Assembly: GCA_963717745.1 (NCBI GenBank) | Contig: CAVQXJ010000008.1 | Coordinates: 62,001 to 126,000 of the forward strand | Direction of reading: 5' to 3' | DNA from: JACCXG01 sp963717745 | GTDB lineage: Bacteria; Acidobacteriota; Vicinamibacteria; Vicinamibacterales; 2-12-FULL-66-21 | DNA length: 64,000 bases | Part shown: one piece after another, positions 8,469-17,410 of the stretch | How positions within the stretch are numbered: the stretch's first letter is position 1 | Layout of the letters: each line of letters begins with the position of its first letter | Notes under the pieces: model-generated | Database searches by the model: none | What the model saw: only the letters and a program-made list of their open reading frames with translations | What the model was told of the DNA's origin: nothing | Program-made: the position numbers and the translations under genes

Positions 8469-9317
8469 CTAGCCGCGCTGTATCTTTTCCATCCGTGCGG
8501 TTGCGACACGCGCAAGGAGCGAGCAGATAAAGACCAGGGCGACCAGCACCAGAGCACCGGCCCAGGCCTGGCGATGCCAGTCCTCATAGGGTGCTTGGGC
8601 GTAGTTGAAGACCTGAACGGTCAGCGTCGCGATCGGCTGTCGGATGTCGGTCGAGAAGAACCGATTGTTCAACGCCGTGAAAAGCAGCGGCGCGGTCTCG
8701 CCGGCGATGCGCGCGAGGGCGAGCAGGATGCCGGTCAGAATGCCGGGCAAGGCGGCTGGGACCACCACGGTAAAGACCGCCCGTGCCCGGGTCGCGCCCA
8801 GCGCCAGCGCCCCTTCCCGCAGTGTCGACGGCACCAGCAGGAGCAGCTCCTCGGTGGTCCGCATGATCAACGGGATCATCATCACGCCCAGCGCCAGACC
8901 ACCCGCCAGGGCGGAGAACTGCCGAAATGGCAGTACCGCGATGCTATAGACGAACACGCCAATGACAATCGAGGGGACGCCGTTCAAGGTGTCGGCGGCG
9001 AAACGGACGGCGTTGGACAGGCGCGTTCCACTGTATTCCGCGGCGTAGATACCGCTCATGATGCCGATGGGAATGGCGAACGCCGCGCCCAGCGACGTGA
9101 CCACCATCGAGCCCACGATCGCGTTCGCCATCCCGCCGCCCGTCTCGCCGACCGGTTTCGGCATCTCGGTGAAGAAGGACAGGTTCAGCGACGTGACTCC
9201 CTGAGTAATCACGTAGAACAGCACCAGGGCGAGCGGCACCAGCGCGAGGGCCACGCTGACGCCGCACAGCACCAGGATGACGTTGGAGACCGTACGGCGC
9301 CAACGATCGCGGGTCAT
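8469..9317 (-). CDS. pstA: Phosphate ABC transporter permease PstA
   Basis: This 282-residue inner-membrane permease is the partner of PstC in high-affinity phosphate uptake. It has about six membrane segments, beginning with NVILVLCGVSVALALVPLALV. The EAA-like cytoplasmic loop that contacts the ATPase is in LREGALALGATRARAVFTVVVPAALPGI (about residues 180-207), followed by ARIAGETAPLLFTA, a PstA hallmark. The start at ATG 9317 overlaps the pstC stop as ATGA, so the pair is translationally coupled. It is the last pst gene: pstB does not follow, nor does phoU. The ATPase must be encoded elsewhere. A much longer open frame extends upstream to 11291, but it is a shadow of pstC and pstS. Confidence 0.95.
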   Translation of the reverse strand: MTRDRWRRTVSNVILVLCGVSVALALVPLALVLFYVITQGVTSLNLSFFTEMPKPVGETGGGMANAIVGSMVVTSLGAAFAIPIGIMSGIYAAEYSGTRLSNAVRFAADTLNGVPSIVIGVFVYSIAVLPFRQFSALAGGLALGVMMIPLIMRTTEELLLLVPSTLREGALALGATRARAVFTVVVPAALPGILTGILLALARIAGETAPLLFTALNNRFFSTDIRQPIATLTVQVFNYAQAPYEDWHRQAWAGALVLVALVFICSLLARVATARMEKIQRG

Positions 9318-10279
9318 GCCGGGCTCCCAGCCGTCGCGGGGGCCACCACCAGTTTCCGGGGCTTCTTCTGGCGGCCCATCGACCAGATGAACATCCGCGA
9401 GATCACGTTGATGATCAGCGTGATGATGAACAGGACCAGCCCGATCTCGACCAGCGCGTGCAGGTACAGATCGTCGGTGGCCTCGGCGAACTCGTTGGCC
9501 AGCACCGCCGCCATCGTGTATTGCGGTGCGTAGAGGGACGCGGAAATCTGCGGGTTGTTGCCGATCACCATGGTCACGGCCATGGTCTCGCCGAGGGCCC
9601 GGCCGAATCCGAGCATCACCGAGCCGACGATGCCGGTGCGGGCGTAGAACAGGGCCATCCGGATGGCCTCCCATCGGGTCGCGCCGAGCGCGTAGGCGCC
9701 TTCGCGCTGGGACTGCGGCACCGCTTTCAGGACTTCGCGCGCCACCGAGGAGCTGAACGGGATGACCATGATCGACAGAATCAGCGCCGCGGACAGCATA
9801 CCGATGCCGAGCGGCGGACCGGTGAAGAGCGGTACCGAGCGGAGCCACTCCGGCGTCATCACCTGCAGCTGGCGGACGGCCGGCACCAGAACGAAGATGC
9901 CCCACAGGCCATAGACGATCGACGGAATCGCCGCGAGGAGCTCGGTGAGGAAGACCAGCGGACGCTTCATCGACGCCGGCGCGAGCTCGGAGATGAAGAT
10001 GGCGATCCCCAGCGCGATCGGCGTCGAGATCATCAGCGCGAGCACCGACGAATACAGCGTGCCCCAGATGAACGGCCGCGCCCCGAACTCCCCGAGCACC
10101 GGGTCCCAGGTGTCGGTCTGCCAGAAGCTCCACCCGAAATGCCGGATCGAGAGCCGCGATTCGCTGACGAGGGCCACGGCGATCGCGGCGACGAGTCCGA
10201 TGAGCACAACGGCGAACGCGCCGGTGCCGGCGCGGAACACCATTTCGTCGGTCCGGGCGTTCCGGGCGCGCGGGGACAT
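9314..10279 (-). CDS. pstC: Phosphate ABC transporter permease PstC
   Basis: This 321-residue inner-membrane permease of the Pst complex has a hydrophobic first segment (FAVVLIGLVAAIAVALV) near residue 20 and about six in total. The ATPase-contact loop is in QREGAYALGATRWEAIRMALFYARTGIVGSVMLGFGRALGETMAVTM, where GRALGETMAV is diagnostic of PstC. ATG 10279 directly abuts the pstS stop (zero gap) and its own stop overlaps pstA, so order and spacing show a single transcript porin-pstS-pstS-pstC-pstA. The N-terminus is short, with no extra periplasmic domain. Confidence 0.95.
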   Translation of the reverse strand: MSPRARNARTDEMVFRAGTGAFAVVLIGLVAAIAVALVSESRLSIRHFGWSFWQTDTWDPVLGEFGARPFIWGTLYSSVLALMISTPIALGIAIFISELAPASMKRPLVFLTELLAAIPSIVYGLWGIFVLVPAVRQLQVMTPEWLRSVPLFTGPPLGIGMLSAALILSIMVIPFSSSVAREVLKAVPQSQREGAYALGATRWEAIRMALFYARTGIVGSVMLGFGRALGETMAVTMVIGNNPQISASLYAPQYTMAAVLANEFAEATDDLYLHALVEIGLVLFIITLIINVISRMFIWSMGRQKKPRKLVVAPATAGSPA

Positions 10280-11341
10280 CTACTGGACCTTCAACTGCTC
10301 GAGCGCCTTGAGCTCCAGGTCGACGACCTGGGCCGGCAGGCTGGCGTAGCCCAGCTCCGGCGCCATCTTCTGGCCATCGGTGAGCGCCCAGCGGACGAAC
10401 TCTTTCATGACCGCCGCCTGCGCCTTGTCCGGCGGGTCCTCGTAGAGCAGTAGCCAGGTGAAGGATGCGATGGGATAGGCGTCGGCGCCGGGAGCATTGG
10501 TGATCGACACCCGGAAATCGGGCGGCATGCTCGCCGCGGCGCCGGCTGCCGCCGCCGTGACGCTCGAAACGGTCGGCGCGACGAAAGCTCCGGTGCTGTT
10601 CTGTACCGTCCCGACCGAGATCTTGTTCTGCAGGGCGTAGACCAGTTCGACGTAGCCGAGCGAGCCGGGCGTCTGCGTCACCAGACCCGAGACGCCCTCG
10701 TTGCCCTTGCCGCCCACACCGGTCGGCCATTTGAGCGCCGAGTCGACACCCACCTTGCTCTTGAACTCCGGCGAGATCTTTCCCAGGTAGTCCGCAAAAA
10801 TGAATGTCGTCCCGGAACCCTCGGAGCGATGCACGAAGGCGATGTCGGTCGCTGGCAGCTTGACGCCGGGATTCACCTTCGCGAGCGCCGGATCGTTCCA
10901 CTTCTGCACTTTGCCGAGCACGATGTCCGCGAGCAGAGGGCCGGTGAACTTCAGCGGTTCGGATACCTCCGGCAGGTTGTAGATCGGCACGACGGCGCCC
11001 AGCACGGTGGGGAAGTGCAGGATCCTGCCCGGCGCCGACTGCAGCTGGTCGTCCTTCATCGGCTGATCGGTGGCGCCGAAGAACACGGTCCGGCTGGTCA
11101 GCTGCCGGATGCCGGCGCCGGATCCCAGCGGCTGATAATTGATCCGGACGTTGGCGTGCAGCTTGTTGTACTCCGTGAACCACTTCGAATAGATCGGGTT
11201 CGGAAACGTGGCGCCGGCACCGTTGATCTGGGCGCTGCCACCGCCCGCTGCGCCTTCGGTCGCGGGCGGGGGCGCCGATCCGCCCGAGCACGCGGCCACC
11301 ATCGCCAGCGCAGACGCCATCACGACAAGCTTCAATCTCAT
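10280..11341 (-). CDS. pstS: Phosphate-binding lipoprotein PstS (copy 1)
   Basis: This 353-residue periplasmic phosphate-binding protein begins with a lipoprotein signal peptide (MRLKLVVMASALAMVAACSG, lipobox around Cys18), so it is probably membrane-tethered. Ligand-binding segments are visible: INGAGATFPNPIYSKW (about 40), PLGSGAGIRQLTSRTVFFGATD (about 74) and HRSEGSGTTFIFADYL (about 170). These supply the main-chain and Ser/Thr contacts to phosphate in the family. It is highly similar over its length to the neighbouring copy at 11385, from which it differs mainly in the leader. A tandem duplication is evident. The two may differ in affinity or localisation (tethered versus soluble). Confidence 0.95.
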   Translation of the reverse strand: MRLKLVVMASALAMVAACSGGSAPPPATEGAAGGGSAQINGAGATFPNPIYSKWFTEYNKLHANVRINYQPLGSGAGIRQLTSRTVFFGATDQPMKDDQLQSAPGRILHFPTVLGAVVPIYNLPEVSEPLKFTGPLLADIVLGKVQKWNDPALAKVNPGVKLPATDIAFVHRSEGSGTTFIFADYLGKISPEFKSKVGVDSALKWPTGVGGKGNEGVSGLVTQTPGSLGYVELVYALQNKISVGTVQNSTGAFVAPTVSSVTAAAAGAAASMPPDFRVSITNAPGADAYPIASFTWLLLYEDPPDKAQAAVMKEFVRWALTDGQKMAPELGYASLPAQVVDLELKALEQLKVQ

Positions 11342-11384
11342 GTCCGTTCCTCGGGTCAGAGTGCGTTTGGTCGATGCCGTACGG

Positions 11385-12407
11385 CTACTGAACCTTGATC
11401 TTGTGGAGCGCTTTCAGCTCCATCGCGATGATCTGCTGAGGCAGCGGCGCGTAGCCCAGCTCTTTGGCGAACTTCTGGCCGTCGCCGAGCGCCCACTTCA
11501 TGAAGTCGACCATGACCTTCGCCTGTGCCTTGTCGGCTGGGTTCTCGTAGAACAGCAGCCAGGTGAAGGAGGCGATCGGGTACGCATCCTTGCCCGGCGG
11601 GTTGGTAATCGACACCCGGAAGTCCGCAGGCATCGAGCTGGCCACCGCGGCCGCCGCCGCGGTCACGGCGTCGACCGACGCGCGTACGAAGGCCCCGGAG
11701 CTGTTCTGGACCGCCCCGTACGCGATCTTGTTCTGCAGCGCGTAGATGAGCTCCACGTAGCCGATCGCGCCGGGGGTCTGGCTGACCACGCCGGCCACGC
11801 CCTCGTTGCCTTTCCCGCCGATGCCGGTCGGCCACTTCACTGAGGTGTTCACGCCGACGGTCTTGCTCCACTCCGGTGACGTCTTGGACAGGTAGTCGAC
11901 CCAGATGTAGGTCGTGCCGGAGCCATCCGAGCGGTGCACGACCGCGATGTCGGTGGCGGGCAGGCTCACGCCCGCATTCTGCGCGGCGATCGCCGGATCG
12001 TTCCACTTCGTGATTTTTCCGAGAAAGATGTTGGCGAGCAGGGGCCCGGTGAACTTCAGTTCCTGGCTGACGCCGGGAATGTTGTAGACCGGGACGACGG
12101 CGCCGAGCACGGTCGGAAGATGGAGGATCTTCCCGGGCGCGGACGCCAGCTGCGCGTCGGTCATCGGGCCGTCGGTGGCGCCGAAGAACACCGTGCCGCT
12201 GGTCAACTGGCGGATGCCCGCACCGGAGCCGAGCGGCTGGTAGTTGATCTGCACCGCAGGGTGCAGCTTGTTGTACTCGCTGAACCACTTCGAGTAGATC
12301 GGGTTGGGGAAGGTCGCCCCCGCGCCGTTGATTTGCCCCTGCGCCGAGAGCGCGGCACTGATGCCCGCTACCGCGATCAACGCGCCGATGACCTGTCTGT
12401 TTCTCAT
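11385..12407 (-). CDS. pstS: Phosphate-binding protein PstS (copy 2)
   Basis: This 340-residue paralogue of the adjacent pstS has a classical cleavable signal peptide (MRNRQVIGALIAVAGISAAL, then SAQGQ) and no lipobox cysteine, so it should be soluble in the periplasm. The binding segments INGAGATFPNPIYSKW, LGSGAGIRQLTSGTVFFGATD and HRSDGSGTTYIWVDYL are conserved. It is the first pst gene after the porin (90-bp gap) and is followed by the second pstS after 43 bp. Two differently anchored copies of a solute-binding protein next to a single permease pair is an unusual arrangement. Confidence 0.95.
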   Translation of the reverse strand: MRNRQVIGALIAVAGISAALSAQGQINGAGATFPNPIYSKWFSEYNKLHPAVQINYQPLGSGAGIRQLTSGTVFFGATDGPMTDAQLASAPGKILHLPTVLGAVVPVYNIPGVSQELKFTGPLLANIFLGKITKWNDPAIAAQNAGVSLPATDIAVVHRSDGSGTTYIWVDYLSKTSPEWSKTVGVNTSVKWPTGIGGKGNEGVAGVVSQTPGAIGYVELIYALQNKIAYGAVQNSSGAFVRASVDAVTAAAAAVASSMPADFRVSITNPPGKDAYPIASFTWLLFYENPADKAQAKVMVDFMKWALGDGQKFAKELGYAPLPQQIIAMELKALHKIKVQ

Positions 12408-12497
12408 GCCCCCTCCGGGTTAGAAATCCGATTGCTCTGGGTACTCGTCGGCGACTGCTGCTGCTGTTTCATCGGCCTGCGGTGAAAGTGCGCGGGC

Positions 12498-13815
12498 CTA
12501 CCAGACCCAGTACATCGTCGCGCGCACGACGACATCGGTCTTGGGCGACGTGCCGTCGGGGAGCGTCCCGTACGAGACCGTTTCGAGGTTGGGGCTGAAT
12601 CTGACCGATGGCAGCAGAAAGAACTCCACGCCGGTCAGCGTAAGCGTGTACTTCACGCGGGGATCGATCGGCAGGAAGGCGATCCCGGCGCCGTCCGGAT
12701 TCGGATCGTTGAACCTGTCGACGCGGGCAAAGACCGACACTTTCTGCCTCACGACGTCGAAGATGCCGAAGCCCGAATACATGTCGAGCTTGAGATCATT
12801 GCCAGTGGCGACGTTGCGGGTGTTCCGATAGTACTGGAACGCGGCACGGTACCTCGGCTGGCGATATCCGGCGAAGACCTGGTAGATGGCCCGATCGGTA
12901 TCCCCGTCGCGGGCGAAGTGCCCGTAGAAGCCTTCGACGGCGAACCCGGTCGGCTTCGCGTACACGACCGAGAATCGGTTGGCTTTGTTCTTGTCGATTT
13001 CCGAGTTCGTGCTCGACTCGTTCCCGAATTGATACGCGTAGCGAACGCTTTGCGACTTGTTCAACGAACCCAGCATGCCGAAGCCGAAGTCGCGTGACGA
13101 GTCGGTGCGATAGAGGTCGGCCGGCGTCTTTTCGATGTGCCGCAAGCCCCAGAAGCCCTCGAGGAACTCCCAGGTGGGCGTCGGGAAGATGCCGAACCAC
13201 ACCTGCTGGTTGCCGGTATAGGTCCACCGCAGGTAGGCATCCTTGACGTAGGGCGTCAACGCCACGCTGGTCAGGTTGCCCGAGCTGTTCACCTCGTACC
13301 GGAAGCGCGCGAAGAACTTCGGGCTGAAGGTGTGGTCGTAGGTCAGGTAGGCACGCCGGATCCAGAATCCGTGCTGCCCGTCGAACTTGGGATCGTGGTT
13401 GTCGCCGAAGGAGTAGTAGTCGCCGAAAACGTACCCGCTGATCCGCCCCGGCGCCGGCGCGCGGCGGTGGCGGCGGGGCCGGGGTCAGGTTCTCGGCCGG
13501 GAGGCCGTGCTTGAAGTTGTAGAGCATGATGGCGGTCGGGCTGTCGAAGTACACGTCCTGGCCCTTTGGTCCGTATTTGAGCCGTGCGTCGCCCTTGAAT
13601 TGCCCGCCCGCCGACCAGCGGTCGTACTCCGCCGCCAGATTGAAAACGTAGATTCGCCCGTCTTTCTCCACCTCCTGGTAATACATCCCTTGGGCGACTG
13701 CCAGGGTTGCAGTGATGAGGACCAACCAGCCAGCGACCAAGCCTAAACCGACGAGGCTAGCCATGGCTGCGCGCGCGTATTGTCCGAGCATCTGGAAACG
13801 ATGGAGGCTTCGCAT
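12498..13815 (-). CDS. Outer-membrane porin (phosphate-selective porin O/P-like), frameshifted
   Basis: The locus reads in one frame from about 13815 to 13450 (hydrophobic leader ASLVGLGLVAGWLVLITATLAVAQG, then MYYQEVEKDGRIYVFNLAAEYD) and continues in another frame to 12498. The second frame starts near 13445 with ISGYVFGDYYSFGDNHDP and ends MYWVW, an aromatic C-terminus typical of beta-barrels. The body has alternating strands such as FARFRYEVNSSGN and VRYAYQFGNESS. This fits the OprP/OprO-type porin family, and its place at the head of the pst operon supports phosphate. The start is uncertain: ATG at 13815, 13791 and 13764 and GTG 13857 are in frame, and none has a good ribosome site. The one-base break lies between about 13440 and 13460. 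Confidence 0.7.
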
Positions 13816-13851
13816 CAGAGGATCGAGCTTATGAACCGGAGATTTCCGGGC

Positions 13852-13880
13852 GGTCACACAGTTGTTACGTCAGTGTTAAT
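13852..13880 (-). promoter_or_regulatory. Triple Pho-box-like repeat before the porin-pst operon
   Basis: Plus-strand reading gives GGTCACA (13852), TGTTACG (13863-13869) and TGTTAAT (13874-13880), all in 11-bp phase with 4-bp spacers. It lies just upstream of the porin start codons and directly beside the inverted-arm element at 13882. The position and the pst genes make PhoB the obvious candidate ligand. Some in-frame start codons are so close that the promoter would allow only a short leader. Confidence 0.6.
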
Positions 13881-13881
13881 T

Positions 13882-14034
13882 CCGTAGTCCGTAGTCCGTA
13901 GTCCGTTGTCCGCGGCGGGGGCTTGAAGCCCCCACCACTAGAAGAACTGGCTTTTGTAGGGCGGGGACTTCAGGCCCCGCCACGGACCGCGGACCACGGA
14001 CCACGGACCACGGACCACGGACTACGGACTGCGG
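13882..14034. repeat. Inverted-arm heptamer element A
   Basis: The left arm (13882-13916) is five 7-bp units, three CCGTAGT, one CCGTTGT and one CCGCGGC. The right arm (13981-14034) is the same unit inverted: CACGGAC, CGCGGAC, four CACGGAC, TACGGAC and a partial TGCGG. Between them are two GC-rich hairpins: GGGGGCTT/AAGCCCCC (13917-13933) and GGCGGGG/CCCCGCC (13960-13981). The right arm ends one base before the stop codon of the TonB receptor gene. The whole 150-bp unit can fold into one long stem with two internal hairpins. It may end transcription of the receptor gene. Confidence 0.85.
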
Positions 14035-14035
14035 T

Positions 14036-17000
14036 TTAGAACAGGAAGCGCACCGACACTTGGGTCTGCCGCGCGGTGCCGAGGCCGACCGTCCGGTTGA
14101 GCGGGCCGAGCATGTAGCCGAACGTGCCGGCGACGGCGTCCGTGAACGGCTGCCCGACGGTGCCGGCCGGCAGCACCGCGGCCGGATTCTCATAGTTGAG
14201 CCGATTGGTGATGTTGAAGAACTCGGCACGGAGCTGCAGCCCGGCCGCATCGCTGAACCGGATGTCCTTGCTCAGGTTCAGATCGAGCTGCCAGAAGTTC
14301 GGGCCGCGGAGAAAGTTGCGCGGCATGTTGCCGAAGGTGCCGGGGAGCGGCGCGGCAAAGGCGGCGGGGTTCAGCCAGCGGGCGTCCTGCTTCAGATACG
14401 GGTTGACGCCTTGCACCAGATCCGGCCGCTGCGTGCCGCGCGTGTTGCCGCCCGGGATGTTGGTCACGGTCACGCCGCCCACGGAGACGGTGTCCGGCCG
14501 GTTGATCGTGACGTTGATCGGCACGCCGCTGCGGGCGTTGAGGATGCCGCCGACGCGCCAGCCGCCGGCGAGCGCGCCCTGGAACGGAAGCATGTACACC
14601 AGCGCGCCGTTGAACGAGTGCGGGATGTCGGTCGAGTTCGCCCCGAGCTCGGTGTTGTAGTCGAAGGTGTTCGAGGCGGTGGCCGCTTCGTTCGAGCCCT
14701 GCGTGGTGCCTTCGTTGCGCGAGAACTGATACTGCAGTCCGCCGCTCAGTCCGCCGCGGAACCGGCGCGTCGCGCTGATCTGCAAGGCATCGTAGCTCGC
14801 CTTGCCGCAGCCGCTGATCGGGATGTTGTTGATCACCAGACCGTCGACACAGCCCGAGGTCTTGTAGTCGACCTGACCAGCGGTCGTATGCTGGCGCGCC
14901 CGGGTCACGTTGTCGAAGGTGTTGGCGACGCCGCGCAGGAACATGTCCTTGCCCCGGCTGCCGGTGTAGCCGACGGTCAGGTTCACCGCGCCCGGCAGCT
15001 CCTGCGAGACGCTGGCGCCGTACTGCACGTTGTACTCGTCGGGACGGTCGTGGGTGTAGCCGCGCACCGACAGCAGGTTGCGATAGGTCGCCGGATCGAC
15101 GGGGTACGCCAGCGCGCCCCCGGCCACGTCGGTCGACTGCACGCGGCGGCGCTCGGTGAAGTTCTCAATCGGCTGGATGCGGTCCTCGAACTGGCCGGGG
15201 CCGTAGAAGTGCCCGTAGCCGGCGCGCAGCGCGGTCGTGCCGGTCAGCTGATAGACCATCGACAGCCGCGGCGCGAAGTTGTTCTTGTCCGGGTTGTAGA
15301 ACTGAGCCCCTTCGCTGCCGAAGTTGTTCTCCTCGATGAAGAACGGCCTCGCCTTGCCATCCTTCTCTTTCACCACCGAGTAGAAGTCGTAACGGAGGCC
15401 GAGCTCGAGCGTGAGCCGGCTGGTCGCCCGCCAGGTGTCCTGCGCAAAGCCGATCGCATAGAACTGGACCGGCGTGAACAAGGGCGAGTCCAGCGAGACC
15501 GCCACCTGCGTGGGCCGATTGTCGATGAATTCGTTGATCCCGGCGTAGGTGATCTCGGTGCTGCCGAGGAACTTGAACTGGGACGCGATGTTGCGGTATT
15601 CGCCGCCCATCTTGAGCGTGTGGCCGCCGCGCGTCACCGTCAGCGCGTCACTGAGCGAGATCGATCGGGGATCGTAGGCCTGCCCGTTGGTGGACGCATT
15701 GCTGGTTGCGCGAACCAGCAGCCCGCTGCGCGCGATCCCGGTCGAGCCGCGCGCGTCGATCGATTGCGAGTTGACGGTGCCCGAGAGCGAAACCTGCGTG
15801 GCGTCGTAACCGGAGGGGCCAAATGCCAGGGCGTCGTAGCGTGGCCGGTTGAAGCCGACCTTCAACTCGTTGATCACGCTGGTGCCGATGATGGCCTGAT
15901 GATTCAACACCAGGTTCAACGGCTGCTGCGACGCGAGCACGCGCCGCGGCGTGACGGTGCGGTCCGGGGTGTCAACCTCGCCGTCGCTGTAGAGCACGCG
16001 GGCGTAGAGCGACTGGCTGTTGTTGAACCGGTGATCGGCGCGGAACGAAACCGTGTGTTCCTCCTGCTCCGCCTGGGTGTTGAGCGTCGCGAGCGCGAGC
16101 AGGGGGTTCGACGTCGCCACGGTGCCGCGCGGGAACCCGGCGAGCAGCGCCGCCACCGCTTGCGTCCGCGCGGCGCTCTGACCCGCGCCGGTGCCCACCG
16201 GCTCTCCGGCCTGGACGCGGCGGATCGCCTCGTCGCTCGGGACCGCCTCCGTGAAGCTCAGTCCGGTGGTCTGCCTCAAGCCCTCGTAGCTGGCGAAGAA
16301 GAAGGTCTTATTCGTGGCAAGCGGGCCGCCGATCAATCCGCCGAACTGGTTGAACTCGAGCTCCTGCTTCTTGCCGTCGTACTTGGTCGCCGCGTCGAGC
16401 GCGTCGTTGCGGAAGTATTCGAACACCGAGCCCGCCAACCGGTTGCTGCCGCTCTTGCTGACGACCGTGATGTTGCCGCCGGCGCCGAGGCCGCTCTCGG
16501 CCGGGGCCAACCCTGAGTTCACCCGGAATTCGGCAATCGCCTCCATCGACGTCTGGAGCCGGAACTGCGATCCTGTGGCGTTCAGATAGCCCGGGCTCGC
16601 GTCCCACACATACGTGCCGTCGACGCCGTCGTAGTTCAGGTAGTTCTGCTGGTTCGACTTGCCGTTGAAGCGCACGCTCGCCCAGCCGCCATTGCCGTCG
16701 GTGGTGGCGCCGGTCGCCAGCGTCATCAGGTTGGCGAAGTTGCGGCCGTTCACCGGCAGGTTTTCGAGCTCCGCCGGGGAAACATTGACGCCGATCTTGG
16801 CGGACGCCGTATCGAGCGAGGAGGCTTCGCCTGCCACCGTGACCGCCTCCGCGAGCCCGGCGAGCGCCATCGTGACGTCCACTGGACGCGCATCCCCTAC
16901 GCCTACGGCGACGTCCCGCCGGGTCGCCGCGAAGCCGCTCAACTCGAGCGCCACCTGGTAGCCGCCCGGCGCCAGGTTCGTGACCGTGTATCGCCCCTGT

Positions 17001-17194
17001 TCATCCGACACGGCCGTGCGCACGGCGCCCGTCGACGCCGACGTCACCGTCACGGCGACCCCCGGGAGGCTCCCCCCGTTCGGATCGGTGATGGTCCCGA
17101 GGATCCGGGACTCGGTCTGCTGCGCTGCGGCGGCGCGGCCGCCCCCGATCAGCGCGATAGCAGTCAGCGCGAATACGACGATGCTTCTGTGCAC
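14036..17194 (-). CDS. TonB-dependent receptor, Oar-like, with carboxypeptidase-regulatory N-domain
   Basis: This 1052-residue outer-membrane transporter has a signal peptide (MHRSIVVFALTAIALIGGGR, ending near AAAQQ). A CarboxypepD_reg beta-sandwich is at about 28-110 (ILGTITDPNGGSLPGVAVTV, DEQGRYTVTNLAPGGYQVAL). The plug (ENLPVNGRNFANLMTLATGA, VVSKSGSNRLAGSVFEYFRN) is followed by a large barrel (FFASYEGLRQ, FAQDTWRATSRLTLELGLRYDF) ending SVRFLF, an aromatic terminus suited to the BAM machinery. Such receptors import scarce nutrients using TonB energy. Its upstream region carries Pho-box-like repeats and it lies between pst and pit genes, so a phosphorus-containing substrate is a reasonable guess. 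No TonB box is obvious. Confidence 0.9.
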   Translation of the reverse strand: MHRSIVVFALTAIALIGGGRAAAAQQTESRILGTITDPNGGSLPGVAVTVTSASTGAVRTAVSDEQGRYTVTNLAPGGYQVALELSGFAATRRDVAVGVGDARPVDVTMALAGLAEAVTVAGEASSLDTASAKIGVNVSPAELENLPVNGRNFANLMTLATGATTDGNGGWASVRFNGKSNQQNYLNYDGVDGTYVWDASPGYLNATGSQFRLQTSMEAIAEFRVNSGLAPAESGLGAGGNITVVSKSGSNRLAGSVFEYFRNDALDAATKYDGKKQELEFNQFGGLIGGPLATNKTFFFASYEGLRQTTGLSFTEAVPSDEAIRRVQAGEPVGTGAGQSAARTQAVAALLAGFPRGTVATSNPLLALATLNTQAEQEEHTVSFRADHRFNNSQSLYARVLYSDGEVDTPDRTVTPRRVLASQQPLNLVLNHQAIIGTSVINELKVGFNRPRYDALAFGPSGYDATQVSLSGTVNSQSIDARGSTGIARSGLLVRATSNASTNGQAYDPRSISLSDALTVTRGGHTLKMGGEYRNIASQFKFLGSTEITYAGINEFIDNRPTQVAVSLDSPLFTPVQFYAIGFAQDTWRATSRLTLELGLRYDFYSVVKEKDGKARPFFIEENNFGSEGAQFYNPDKNNFAPRLSMVYQLTGTTALRAGYGHFYGPGQFEDRIQPIENFTERRRVQSTDVAGGALAYPVDPATYRNLLSVRGYTHDRPDEYNVQYGASVSQELPGAVNLTVGYTGSRGKDMFLRGVANTFDNVTRARQHTTAGQVDYKTSGCVDGLVINNIPISGCGKASYDALQISATRRFRGGLSGGLQYQFSRNEGTTQGSNEAATASNTFDYNTELGANSTDIPHSFNGALVYMLPFQGALAGGWRVGGILNARSGVPINVTINRPDTVSVGGVTVTNIPGGNTRGTQRPDLVQGVNPYLKQDARWLNPAAFAAPLPGTFGNMPRNFLRGPNFWQLDLNLSKDIRFSDAAGLQLRAEFFNITNRLNYENPAAVLPAGTVGQPFTDAVAGTFGYMLGPLNRTVGLGTARQTQVSVRFLF

Positions 17195-17282
17195 TTTCTC
17201 ACTCTCCCTGGGTGATGCAAGGTGATGCGAAGAGGCGGGTGAACGACGTCCGCTGACAGTACCTGAGGGGCTGTGATCGGCG

Positions 17283-17311
17283 TGCTACACGTCTGTTACG
17301 CGCCGGTTAAT
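17283..17311 (-). promoter_or_regulatory. Triple Pho-box-like repeat facing the TonB receptor
   Basis: Plus-strand reading gives TGCTACA (17283-17289), TGTTACG (17294-17300) and GGTTAAT (17305-17311), in 11-bp phase with 4-bp spacers. It lies 89 bp upstream of the TonB receptor start. The middle unit is identical to the middle unit of the porin box at 13863. Confidence 0.55.
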
Positions 17312-17342
17312 TCCCGGCCGGGCTGGACGCTGGTAACGGCAT

Positions 17343-17393
17343 TGCAACGGCAGTGTCGCGTGTCGGTTAAATCTGATAGCGATCTGCTAAGAT
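17343..17393 (+). promoter_or_regulatory. Pho-box-like repeat and -10 before the DUF47-pit operon
   Basis: TGCAACG (17343), TGTCGCG (17354) and GGTTAAA (17365-17371) repeat in 11-bp phase. A -10-like TAAGAT at 17388-17393 follows and would place the start point a few bases before the GGAGG ribosome site at 17401. Units are less perfect than in the other boxes. With the box at 17283 it makes the divergent intergenic region a double control site. Confidence 0.45.
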
Positions 17394-17410
17394 TCGCCCC
17401 GGAGGCGTGA

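Noticed and set aside
9318..11291. Long upstream extension of the pstA frame
   Set aside because: The pstC and pstS1 reading frames cover it with full family motifs; pstA starts at the ATGA overlap at 9317.
13882..14034. CRISPR array
   Set aside because: The repeat unit is 7 bp, without unique spacers of 25-40 bp, and arms are inverted to each other. No cas genes are present.
14060..16516. 818-residue open frame on the plus strand, antisense to the TonB receptor gene
   Set aside because: It is a high-GC shadow of the minus-strand receptor gene; its translation is Arg/Glu/Ala-rich, with no recognisable motif. The receptor reads perfectly in the other direction.
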